The translations under genes were made by a program, and so were the position numbers. Positions 24,968-35,097 of a DNA stretch of 64,000 nucleotides are shown piece by piece. The DNA is from Tillandsia leiboldiana (Eukaryota > Streptophyta > Magnoliopsida > Poales > Bromeliaceae). Where the stretch lies: contig CM055066.1 of NCBI GenBank assembly GCA_029204045.2, forward strand, positions 1,404,865 to 1,468,864. The letters run 5' to 3'. The notes under the pieces were generated by a model. The model searched no databases, had not been told where the DNA came from, and saw nothing but the letters and a program-made list of their open reading frames with translations. Each line of letters begins with the position of its first letter. Position 1 is the first letter of the stretch.

Positions 24968-25366
24968 ATCGTCCCCTCCCTCTCCGCCACCTGCTTCGCC
25001 TTCTCCATCGTCCCCTCCCTCTCCGCCCAGCTCCCCTCCATCCCCTCCTTCGGCGACGGCCTCGCCTTCCTCCTCACCTCCGATTCCCACTTCCTCGGCG
25101 CCGCTCACGGCTTCTTGGGCCTCTTCTCATCCTCCACCGCCGCCGACGACGCCCACGGCCCCACCACCGTCGCCGTCGAGTTCGACACCAACCTCGACCC
25201 CCAGCTCGGCGACAACAACGACAACCACGTCGGCGTCGACGCCGGCTCCATCTTCTCCACCGCCTCCGCCCCCGCGTCCCACGCCGGCGTCGACCTGAAG
25301 GAGGGCGTGCTGATGACGGCGTGGGTGGACTACCGCGCCTCCCGGAAGAGGCTCCGGGTGTGGCTC
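24968..25366 (+). pseudogene. Captured fragment of an L-type lectin domain gene
   Basis: Translating from 24968 gives about 133 residues with the legume-type lectin landmarks in order: CFAFSIVPS, SFGDGLAFLLTSD, GFLGLF, TTVAVEFDTNLDP, DNHVGVDAGSI and MTAWVDYRASRKRLRVWL. The VAVEFDT strand and the NHVGVD metal-site region are well kept. This fits the extracellular domain of L-type lectin receptor kinases or soluble lectins. There is no start, signal peptide, transmembrane segment or kinase domain, so it is a domain fragment carried by the transposon. The frame is open throughout, so capture may be recent or the frame may be conserved by chance. Confidence 0.85.
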
Positions 25367-25367
25367 G

Positions 25368-25412
25368 GAGTTCCTGCGGTACCTGGACCAGTTCGGGAAG
25401 ATGAAGGTGCAG
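25368..25412 (+). pseudogene. Captured fragment of an ALOG (LSH/G1-like) domain gene
   Basis: Immediately after the lectin fragment, in another frame, 15 codons read EFLRYLDQFGKMKVQ. This matches the highly conserved EFLRYLDQFGKTKVH core of the plant ALOG DNA-binding domain, with two changes. It is too short for a homology search to be strong alone, but the motif is distinctive. The following GC-rich sequence (25413-25555), which repeats GCAGAGGGGCGCGGCGCGG-like units, is not recognisable. Confidence 0.7.
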
Positions 25413-25928
25413 AGGGGCCGTGGCGCGGTGAGGTGCCGCAGAGGGGCGCGGCGCGGACAGGGGCCGCAGAGGGGCGCGGCGCGGAGGAGAGGGGCAGCAG
25501 TGGCGAAATGGGAGAAGAAGAAGCAATGGAGAAGAGGAGAAGAGGAGACAGTGTATTTTGGTGCCTCGATCCTCGTGCAAAATCTGGGTTCCTCCCAATT
25601 CCAGGCTTGAACGGGAATTCAAATCCCCAATTCCATACCGCCTATTCCAGCATAGATGGAATCCGGATTCCGCTTATACCTGTCCCCGTTTGGGTATGGA
25701 AACGGGGATAAGGGGGGTATTCCCCCCTTATCCCCGTTACCAAACGGGGCCTTAACTATTTGCCAGGTCTCAGTCTACCCCATCATCCAAGAATACTTTT
25801 TTATTTTTTTACTTTTAATAAATTTAACTGAAAATATGATGTATCGTGATTTTTAACTTTAATTTTATAAATATATTTATTTACTGTTCTAAATATAAGC
25901 ATTCATAAATATATATATATATATATAT

Positions 25929-26098
25929 GAGCAATGCTACATGTACACCCCGAAGGGGTGTACATCATACACCTCCACCATTTTAATGGTGGCGATATTT
26001 TTTACGGATCACATCAAGTGACCCATCATCACACCCCCACCCTTAAATAGGTAGGATGTATGATGTACACCCCGAAAGGGGTGTACACATAGCATTTT

Positions 26099-26099
<1 letters not shown>
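25929..26099. mobile_element. MITE family C copy
   Basis: GAGCAATGCTACATGTACACC start and ACATAGCATTTTCC end, inserted within a TA run that flanks it on both sides. Confidence 0.8.
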
Positions 26100-26138
<39 letters not shown>

Positions 26139-26316
26139 AAAAATTTATTTTATATAAATTATTTTCAATATGTACTAAACCATTTAGATAAAAAAATAGT
26201 ATTGATTTATTAAAAACTAAAATATAAATTTTAAAAATAATAAATAAGATGTAAAATTATTACACTAAAATAATATTAAAATATAAATGGTTGTTTACAT
26301 GTAGATATATTAAATT

Positions 26317-26487
26317 GGAAAATGCTAGATGTACACCCCAAATGGGGTGTACATCTTACACCCACCCCATCCTAGGGGTGGGTAAATTCCACTCGTCACA
26401 TGATGTGACGAGTGGATGAATATCCACCCCAAGATGGGATGGGTGTAGAATGTACACCCCAAATGGGGTGTACATCTAGCACTTCTC
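26317..26487. mobile_element. MITE family C copy with exact 9-bp duplication
   Basis: 171 bp. TATTAAATT is present at 26308-26316 and 26488-26496, which places family C with Mutator-like elements. GGAAAATGCTAGATGTACACC and its inverse form the ends; the CACATGATGTG centre is palindromic. Confidence 0.88.
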
Positions 26488-26692
26488 TATTAAATTTGAT
26501 AGTAAAAATTGAGGAGGGGAGTAAATATGAGGAAAAAAAAAAAAATCTGAAGGCTCGGTGCACAGAAATAGAATAATGAGATTAGGAGGAAGCACGACCA
26601 TCTCCACCACCACCAGGGCCCCACTACGGCGGGTCCCACCGGCGCAACAAGTGGATGGCCAGTGTGCGCAGCATCTCCTCTCCCTCTCATCG

Positions 26693-26730
<38 letters not shown>

Positions 26731-27071
26731 AGGGGGTAAGATAGAGAAATAGAAAGGGAGAGAAAGTGAGCGGAGAGGGACGGGTGGCGACCTCAGGCAT
26801 CTGCACCTTTTCTCTCTCTCTCTCTTATGTTTCTCTCGTCACGGGTCCCACCACATCACTTCCCCTCTCTCTCTCTCTCTCTCTTTACATCTCCAAAATA
26901 TAATAAATATATAATTAACCAGGGAGAACTACTGAGAGATGCTCCGCGCTACTACTACTCCTCCTCCCCCTCCTCTGTTTCTCTCTCTCTCTATTTATGT
27001 ATTTTTAGTATTTTATATTACGCCTCTCGGACACTCCCTACCAAGCGACTGGTTAGCAACTCCCAAACCTT

Positions 27072-27129
<58 letters not shown>

Positions 27130-27232
27130 TTTAAGCTAGTATTATTGTTATTATTATTATAATTATAATTTATTTTTAATAAAATTTGGGGGAGATTGAA
27201 ATCGTTATATACGGTTAGAAGAAATCGTTTAT
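26488..27232 (+). promoter_or_regulatory. Upstream region and leader of the SMXL gene
   Basis: Rich in GA/CT microsatellites (26695-26735, 26809-26825, 26863-26885) and a (TA)n block (about 27073-27126) about 110 bp before the start codon. GA/CT repeats are common in plant core promoters and leaders, but I cannot place a TATA box or transcription start because the TA repeat masks it. Confidence 0.4.
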
Positions 27233-30200
27233 ATGCCGACGCCGGTGAGCAGCGCGCGCCAGTGCCTCGCGGTGGAGGCGGCGCGCGCGCTCGACGTCGC
27301 CGTAGCAGTCGCGCGGCGCCGCGCCCACGCACAGACCACGTCCCTCCACCTCGTCTTCGCCCTCCTCTCCCCCTCCTCGGCGTCGTCGTCGTTGTCGCCT
27401 TCGCCCTCGGCGTCGGCGGCGGCGGCGGCGGCGGCGTCGACGACGACGACGCCCTCGATACTGCGGAACGCGCTCGCGCGCGCGCGGAGCGCGGCGTACT
27501 CGCCCAGGCTCCAGTTCAAGGCGCTCGAGCTCTGCTTCGGGGTCGCCCTCGATCGCCTCCCGTCGTCGTCGTCGTCGTCTTCGTCGTCGTCGTCGTCCTC
27601 GGCGGCGGGGGCGGGGGGGTCGGCTCAGAACCGCGCCGCTCTGCCGTCGCCGGAGGAGCCGCCAGTGTCGAACTCGCTCATGGCGGCGATCAAGCGGTCG
27701 CAGGCGAACCAGCGGCGCAACCCGGACACGTTCCACCTGTACCAGCAGCAGGCGGCGGCGGCTGCTGCTGCTGCGGCGGCGGCGACGAGCTCGACGTTCT
27801 CCGGGGTGAAGGTGGAGCTGCAGCAGCTGGTGCTCGCGATCCTCGACGATCCTGTGGTGAGCCGCGTGTTCGGGGAGGCCGGGTTCCGGAGCTGCGACAT
27901 CAAGCTCGCGATCCTCCGCCCCCCGCCGCCGATCCTCCGCTTCCCCCGCGCCGCGCGGTGCCCGCCTCTCTTCCTCTGCAACTTCGCCGCCGGGGACGAC
28001 TTCGAGGCCCGTGGTTTTGCCTTCCCCTTCGCCCCGTCCCTCCCCCACCCCGGATCCGACGCCTCCTACCCCGCCGCCGCCCCCTCTGACGAGAACTGCC
28101 GCCGCATCGGCGACGTCCTCGCCCGCCGCGTCGGCGGCGGCGGCGGCGGCTGCCGTAACCCTCTGCTCGTCGGCGTCGGCGCGGCGGAGGCCGCCAAGGA
28201 CTTCGCCCGCGCCGTGGAGCGCCAGGACTGGGCGGCGCTCCCCCGAGAGCTCCGCGGGCTGAAGCTCCTCGACCTCGAATCCGTTCCCCCCGATCGGCTC
28301 GAGGAGGCGGCGCGGGGCGCAGCGGAGCCCGGGTTGGTAGTGAGCGTCGGCGACCTCAAGGGGATGATCGGCGACGAAGGCGATGGAGGAGAGGATAAGG
28401 GGAGCCTCGTGGTTGCGGAGCTCACTAGGGTTTTGGAGCTCTACAGGGGGAGGTTGTGGGTGGTGGGGTGGTCGGCGACCTACGAAACCTACCTCAAATT
28501 CCTATCCAAGTATCCATTAGTGGACAAGGATTGGGAGCTGCAGCTTTTGCCCATCACCTCTGTTAGGGCTAGCAACATTGGCGGATCCTTCTCCAAGCCA
28601 CCCAGGTGAGTTCTTTAATGCATTCATAAAATCCTTCATTCCATTCAAGTTTTATTCTCAGTTCTTCAACTAACTCCATCTGATTATTCTTTTGGGGTAG
28701 TTTTGAATCTGTGACTTGTTTCCTTGTGTGATTAAGCTTTGTCTTGTTTGAGTATTTAACTTGTTAGAAGCGCTTTAACTTTTGGAACCACAGCTCATGT
28801 TTAAGATATGGATTCAAAAGTTTATAGATTATAGGTGGAGGTTTGTTAGATATAGTTCTTTAGCAAGATTATTAGCTTTATTAGCTATATTTTACCAACG
28901 TAACTGTTGACAGAGAACCAAATGAAAACGTCTATACTGTGGTAAGCTGATAATTGTTCCCTATGTTTGATATCTTTATCTATGTTGAATACATGAAAAG
29001 CAAAAGTGCCTTTGAAATTAGATTTTTGCTTATAAAGTCTGCCAACTTGAATGAAACGGTAGCATGATATCTTGTTCTAAAAAAAAAAAGTCTGCCAACT
29101 TGTAGTAAGGGATCTTAATGGTATCTTTGATGTTCACGGGTTCTGAATTCTTGTTCGTTGATTCTTGCATCAGATTCCTCCTCTATCTACTTTTGGGAAT
29201 CAGTACCATATTGTAAACTCGTCTTGCTAATCTGGCTTTAAGCATTTTAAGAATTAGCCAATGTTTTAAAAGCTTAAATAAATAGAACAAAAAAAGTAAA
29301 AAAAAATCACTTCAAGAAATACTTCATGGGTCTTTGAATGAATTGATTAAATGTTAGACAAGTTGTTTGGTCGTAATTTACATATAGTATCACCTTTTGT
29401 ATTACATGAAGAACTCTTCCATGTGTTGTTGATAGAATATAGTTCTATTTATTGAGCGAAGTAGCCAAGCAGGTGTTTCAAGTGCAAGCAAGCATGAGAA
29501 AAGTATAACAAATTAATCAGATTTGCTTTATTTTAATAACATGGATTATAACACTATTTACTGAGCCAGTAGCCTTGCAAGTGTTATATGCGAGTACTAG
29601 CATGAGATAAGTATAAAAAATTAATCAGATTTGCTTTATTTTAATTGCATGGAGGTATTTTACAAGGTGGGGAATTCTTGTGCTATTATCTGTGCACTAA
29701 AAGTTGCCACCGATTGCTTTAATCGAAAACTTACTGGTATCCTCTTAATACAGCTTGATGGATTCATTTGTTCCGTTTGGGGGATTTTTCCCTTCAACAT
29801 GTGAATCAAAGGGCCTGCCGAGGACTCAGCACTCGCCGGTGCTCCGGTGCCAACAGTGTCACGATTGTTATGAACAAGAAGTCACGGCTATTCTTAAGGA
29901 GTATTCATCAGCTTTTGAAGATCAAGACCAGGCAAATTTACCTTCTTGGCTTCACAAACCTAATATGGTCAACATTAATGATGGATCAGATGTGGCGAAG
30001 GTGTGTTCACAGAGCAGCTTTTCATGATTTAATGTTTATACTTTTTACAGCAAATACTATCTGCTATTATGGTTGCACTTTTACATACTTGGGCATGTAA
30101 ACCTGTATAAGATCCAACCTTATTCACATGTACCACTCAAAGGTGCAATTTCTTACAAAATTACCTCAAGGGTGCGAATCATCCTATTAATGGAGGAGAT

Positions 30201-32325
30201 TTGGTTTCGTATTAGAAAATGTTTTGTTGAGGGGCACTTTAGTGAGTACAAGGATGTGTATTTGTTTCTCAAATGTTTTCTCATACTTTTCTATGAATGT
30301 GTGAAACTTCAGACTTTGCATTGATGTACCATCTAAATATGGATATGGAAAGTTTTTACAGGGGTGTACCTGTATGTTTAAGTATAATGACTGGTAGTAT
30401 ATTTAAGCCCAGCTTCCGAAAATATTCTTATCTTAAAACCTTGGTAGTTTTTTCCTTTTTTCTTTTTCTTTTTTTTTTTCTTTTTTGCCTTCCAAATAAC
30501 ACTACTCTAAGAGATTCTTTTGGTTTTTGTATGCGTAAAAATCATTCATTTTTCTTCAGTGCAGGCTAAGGACGACAAATCAGTGTTGAACTCCAAAATC
30601 GCAGATTTGCAGAAGAAGTGGAATGACTACTGCCACCGTGTCCATCGAGTTTCCCATAGGCTTGACGCCGACAACAATCAATTCTATCCACAATTTGTCG
30701 GCGTTACTTTTATTTCTGATAGGGAAAGTACCATTAACCAAAATGGCAGTATCACTGCAAGTCCGAGCCAAAGAGACAGTGCTTGCTCATTACCTTTAGT
30801 TCCAGAACCGAGAAATGAGGATTTACTATCCAAACTTAATGAGAAAATCTCAAAAAACGAACAGCTTGATTCTCCGTTGTCTATAACATCGGTAGCGACA
30901 GATTTGGTTTTGGCCACTCCAAAAGAACCTGCTTCTAACGAGGAAGAACATTCGAAGGAGAAAGCCGGGTTTCTTCAATCAAAGAAGGCTAGTGAGCTCC
31001 TACAACCTTCAAATCGTTCTAATGGTGCTTCTTCCTTTGACCAACATTGTCGGGCTTCATCTATTGTTCAAAAGTTTGATTTAAGCAATTACAAGTCACT
31101 TTGTGCTAGTCTCTTTGAAAAGGTGGGTCGACAGGAGGAAGCAATAAGTGCTATTAGTCGAGCTATAGTACAATGGAGAGCTGGTGAGAGGCGTCGAGGT
31201 GCAAGTGTAAAAGGAGACATTTGGCTCAGTTTTCATGGCCCAGATAGGGTTGGGAAAAGAAGGGCCGCGATGGCCCTTGCAGAATTGGTCTATGGAAGTA
31301 AAGAATACTTGATCCCCATTGATCTAAGTTGTCCAGATGGGATCAATCGTAGTGACGTAAGTTTGAGAGGGAAGACGAGTGTTGATCTTATAGCTGGGGA
31401 GATAAGCAAAAAGCCTTCATCTGTAATCTTTTTGGACAGTGTAGAGAAAGCTGACTTCCTGCTTCAGAGCAGCTTATCCCAGGCTATCCGAACTGGTAAA
31501 TTTCCCGATTCCTATGGGAGAGAGATTGGTATCAATAATGCCATCTTCGTGCTTACTACGAAAAACATACATGGTAAATCCTTCTCCCCAAGGATCGATT
31601 GTTGTAATTTCTCAGAGGAAAGGGTTGTGGCAGCGCAGAGATTGCAGATGAAGATTTCGGTAGAATCTATCCCGGCTAATGTTAGTGGTAACATCCTAAA
31701 TAGCAAAGTGTTGATTTCTCCGAGGAGTAAATCTGGGAATAAGCATTCTTCTTTGAGCTCTGTCTTTGTTAGTAAACGAAAGCTGGATTTTTCCAGTGAC
31801 CAAGAGAAAGAGTTCGATTCCTTGGGTACCGCAAAAAGGGCAAACAGAGCATCGAACGCGTTCTTAGACTTGAATCATCCTGCCGAAGAGATCGACTTGA
31901 ATGAGACAAGCAGTAGCAGCAGCCATGAGAATGACTCCTTATCTGATGATTCAGAGAATTGGATCGAGAACTTATTCTCTTCGGTGGATGAGGCCGTGAA
32001 CTTTGCGGCTTTCGACTTTGATGCCCTCGCCGATGCTATAATAAAGGACATTACTAAGTGCTTTTGTCAAACGATTGGGTCTAATTGTGTGTTGGAGATA
32101 GAAGCAAAGGCGATGGATCAAATACTTGCCACAGCATGGGTGATGGAAGATAGAGGAGGTATAAATGCATGGTTGGAACATGTATTAAATAGGAGTTTTG
32201 TTGAATTAAAGCCAAGGTATAATCTTTCTACTCCCACTCTTCTTAGACTCTTTACTTGTGAGGACACTTTAAGAGAGGAGTATGTACCAGGAGGTTTCCT
32301 TCCTTCTAGAATAATCCTGAACTGA
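27233..32325 (+). CDS. D53/SMXL6-8-type strigolactone signalling repressor (ClpB-like), 3 exons
   Basis: Exons 27233-28605, 29754-30000 and 30565-32325 join in frame with GT-AG introns to 1126 codons, the usual D53/SMXL6-8 length. The start MPTPVSSARQCL and ARRRAHAQTTSLH mark the double Clp-N domain (about residues 9-225) of the D53 clade rather than SMAX1 or SMXL3-5. Exon 2 begins SLMDSFVPFGGF. The C-terminal ATPase-like domain has a degenerate Walker A (GPDRVGKR, 765-772), LRGKTSVD with the RGKT degron motif (808-811), and two EAR-type motifs, LDLN (974-977) and DLNE (984-987). By family knowledge it is a nuclear TOPLESS-recruiting repressor degraded by D14-MAX2/D3 when strigolactone is present; intact RGKT suggests it is degradable. 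Unusual: long poly-Ala (62-68, 174-184) and poly-Ser (111-123) runs inside the Clp-N region. Confidence 0.95.
28606..29753 (+). other. SMXL intron 1 with internal duplication
   Basis: Begins GTGAGTTC and ends TAATACAG. A segment of about 105 bp is present twice (about 29440-29540 and 29548-29652), sharing AATTAATCAGATTTGCTTTA. No transposon ends were recognised. Confidence 0.8.
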
Positions 32326-33005
32326 CTATTTAGAGTTTGCTGTAATTATGTGTACAATGTAGAATTAGTATTTCTTGTGTGAAATAAGTGTAGTCCTGTT
32401 AATCCCATTATTTTATGCTGGGCTTTGGTTAGCAGGTTAGTGTGTATATTGAACTTAGCCTTTGCCATTATATGGTCCTTGCTTCCTCAGAGGCTTTACT
32501 AGTAACTCTTTCTCCCTTTCATTTTGTTGTTTCATTTGTTGCTTCTCCATTGATGTAGGTATACTACTACTACTACTACTATTTATAATATTATAGAAAC
32601 TCAAAAACTCAAAAGAAAATTGTGATAGGTATACTCTTTATATCTGGATCTAGAAAATTGAAATACAAATTCTATCTTATGTATACCTATAGATGGAGTC
32701 CCATGTTTTCTCAGTTTACTTGAATCACAATAGAAAAAACTCTGCATGTTTCCGCGTTGCAGCGATTCCAGCAGCAAAAACAGAAAAGTATATCTCAACT
32801 CTTTAATCTTGGCAACTTGGTTGGTGGTTATTTAAGAATTTACTTCAAAAAATACTGTTCTTGCAAAATATCAACACAAACTGTTCAACTCAATTTATTT
32901 ATTTAGACTCATAACATTACAGCATCTATATAAGTTATTTCCTCTACATGAATAACAATAAATCAAAATTTTTCTGCATACAAGTATATTTTACAAATTT
33001 CCGTC
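32326..33005 (+). other. 3' flank of SMXL, no further gene seen
   Basis: Contains the presumed 3' untranslated region (a GTGTGAAATAAGTGTAG word near 32380 may serve polyadenylation) and an (ACT)n repeat at about 32562-32580. Confidence 0.45.
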
Positions 33006-33252
33006 TTACTTTTTTATTTCTTTCTTATAGCACAATTGAGCCAAACTCTTTTGATGAAGTTGCAACCTCGTGCTGTACTTAAAGTGGGTGTCGATTCTCA
33101 CAGCACGTATGCCTCCAACCGCTCCCCGCGTCCAATCTCCAGCTTTGCAGGTTGCCTTCAAATGCCCGCGCTCGCAGATTGACGATGCGGGCGACTTGTA
33201 CGCTTGAGATCCGACGAAACAAACATGTTCTAAACTGACCTCAACTGTTGTT
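33006..33252 (-). pseudogene. Exon-like open frame of unknown product, truncated by a solo LTR
   Basis: On the minus strand a frame runs from the LTR border at 33252 to a stop at 33006, about 81 codons from TTVEVSLEHVCFVG through GDWTRGAVGGIRAVRIDTHF to YKKEIKK. Base composition is more gene-like than the AT-rich DNA around it, and an AATAAA-like word overlaps the end. I do not recognise the family and see no start or splice signal. The solo LTR separates it from anything upstream. It may be the last exon of a broken gene, or chance. Confidence 0.3.
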
Positions 33253-34271
33253 TGTCGGAAAAATTCGGTACTCACCCCGGTACCAGATTCTCTGAATCTA
33301 CAACCCGCTTTGATACCGCAATCCGCTCTGGTACCGCCTAGAGTTGGGATTCCGCAGCGAAAACATCAAATCGAATTTTTACCATAAACTCGTTCTCTCA
33401 ACAAAAAAGAGAAGAAAAATAAATACAAAAAAATATGCGGGTGAAATAAGATTCATTAACCAAGAAAAAAATTACACCGATTACACAGACTTCTCTTCTA
33501 CAATAGAGTAGCTTCAACCCTAGCCCTTCTTCTGAATCTCTCTCATCCTTCTTTTGTTTTCTATAAACCTAAAAGACTATGGGTGTGACTAAATTATAGT
33601 CCCTACCACCTCCATGGGTGTTACCACCACCGTGGGTGTGGATACCACTATATGGGTGTGGCTAAATCATAGCCCCTACCACCTCCATGGGTGTTACCAC
33701 CACCGTGGGTGTGGATACCACTATATGGGTGTGGCTAAATCATAGCCCCCACCACCTCCATGGGTATTACCACCACCGTGGGTGTGGATACCATTATATG
33801 GGTGTGGCTAAATCCTAGCCCCCACGACCTCCATAGGTATTACTACCACCATTCTGTGGATACCACTATATGGGTGCGGCTAAATCCTAACCCCCACCAC
33901 CTTCATGGGTATTACTACCGCTGTGGGTGTGGATACCGCTGTATGGGTGTGGCTAAATCCTAGTCCCCACCACCTCCATGGGTATTACCACCACTGTTCT
34001 GTGGATACCACTATATGGGTGTGGCTAAATCCTAGCCCCCACCACCTCCATGGGTATTACCACCATCGTGAATGTGACCATCTTAACACCTCTTTAAAAT
34101 AATAACACATATGCTATATTTATAGCTTACATCAAAAGCTATCCAAATCCTAATCTAAATAGATTTTTATTCTAATTAATATTTAAATCTTAACAAACTT
34201 ATCTTTTTAAGATTTAAATATTAATCTTAATCCAACTAGGATTCAACTACAAATCTAATCAAATCCTAACA
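33253..34271. mobile_element. Solo LTR, family X, with perfect target duplication
   Basis: Bounded by TGTCGG and CTAACA (TG...CA) and flanked by TTGTT on both sides (33248-33252 and 34272-34276). No PBS, polypurine tract or coding region follows either end, so it is one LTR left after LTR-LTR recombination. It is collinear with 10070-10744 and 12362-12795. Seven tandem units at 33581-34075 enlarge it. Confidence 0.88.
33581..34075. repeat. 72/73-bp minisatellite inside the solo LTR, 7 units
   Basis: Units start GGGTGTGGCTAAATC at 33581, 33654, 33727, 33800, 33872, 33945 and 34017 and contain CCACCTCCATGGGT and ACCACCGTGGGTGTGGATAC. Units are similar but not identical. Confidence 0.92.
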
Positions 34272-35097
34272 TTGTTTAAGGTAAAACTAGATATTGAGCC
34301 AAGTTTCAAATTTCACCGAGCACGACCCAACTTACACATAAGCTTTGTCACGTGTGCTGCATATGCACTAACTGTTTACCTATCCGACCGACTCTGGGTT
34401 TGGCCTAGGCACGCCATGGATACTATAGTAACCGTGTTGGCTCAGCCCGATCCATAATAGCAGCCATACTAATGCGCCCTCTCTGAGATCGGTAAGACAC
34501 GACTTAAAACGGGTCAGAACCGTGCCGGGACTAACAGGTTGGCCCACAGCCCGATCTCCCAAGCCCAGCTCTGATACTAGAACTATCCTAAAGCCATATT
34601 GGATATTTTTGTCCAAATTATTAAAGCTAACAAGTTTTAAAGGTTTTTCAAAAAAAATATGAATTTTAAATTTTAAATTTTTGACAATAGTATTACAAAA
34701 AAAAAAAAAAAAAAAAAACTAACTTTAGAGAGATATTTAAGTTTTAAAATTTTCTAAATTTTATAAAATAAAAAAAAATAAAAATTATTGAGCCAGCATG
34801 TCCTTTGGGTCTACACGGCACGGTTCGGATTTAGAGCCAGGCCTTATCGGGCTGGTCCCCAATCCGAATATGGACCCGTTACGTCCCTATCTTTAATAAT
34901 TAATAATAATAATTAAATTTTATTTATTTATATTTATTTATTTAAGATCCACGGTGGCGGAAAGCGATCGATCTCCTTTTCCCTCACCCCTCTCACGCAC
35001 TCCTACTCTCTCTCTATCTCTATCGATCTCCGATTCCGCTATTTTCGTGGGAGAGCGAGCTCCCCCTCCTCCTCTTCCTCCTCCTCCTCCTCCAGTA
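34272..35097. other. Intergenic DNA and 5' leader of the Alfin-like gene
   Basis: 34300-34600 and 34785-34889 carry GGGCTGAGCC, GCACGGTTC, AACGGGTC and ACGTCCCTA words typical of decayed hAT-type MITEs. Near the gene are a TTTATATTTATTTA stretch (about 34923-34942), a possible TATA region, and CTC/CCT-rich leader sequence (34970-35094). Confidence 0.45.

Larger units (their letters stand above)
24559..25751. mobile_element. PIF/Harbinger-like element with two captured gene fragments
   Basis: Ends GGCTCCGTTTGGTAAC and inverse GGCCCCGTTTGGTAAC, flanked by TTA at 24556-24558 and 25752-25754, the signature duplication of PIF/Harbinger. Subterminal blocks such as ATACCGGGGATAGGTATA recur inverted near the right end (TATACCTGTCCCCG). 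Between AT-rich arms lies a GC-rich insert (about 24965-25555) with pieces of at least two different plant genes. No transposase is visible, so it must be mobilised in trans. Confidence 0.85.

Noticed and set aside
27215..28089. Long frames on other frames and strand across SMXL exon 1
   Set aside because: Shadows of the GC-rich real exon; only the 27233 frame gives the D53-type sequence and joins to exons 2 and 3.
33581..34075. Regularly spaced repeats that could be mistaken for a CRISPR array
   Set aside because: Units are contiguous 72-bp tandem repeats without unique spacers, inside a plant solo LTR.
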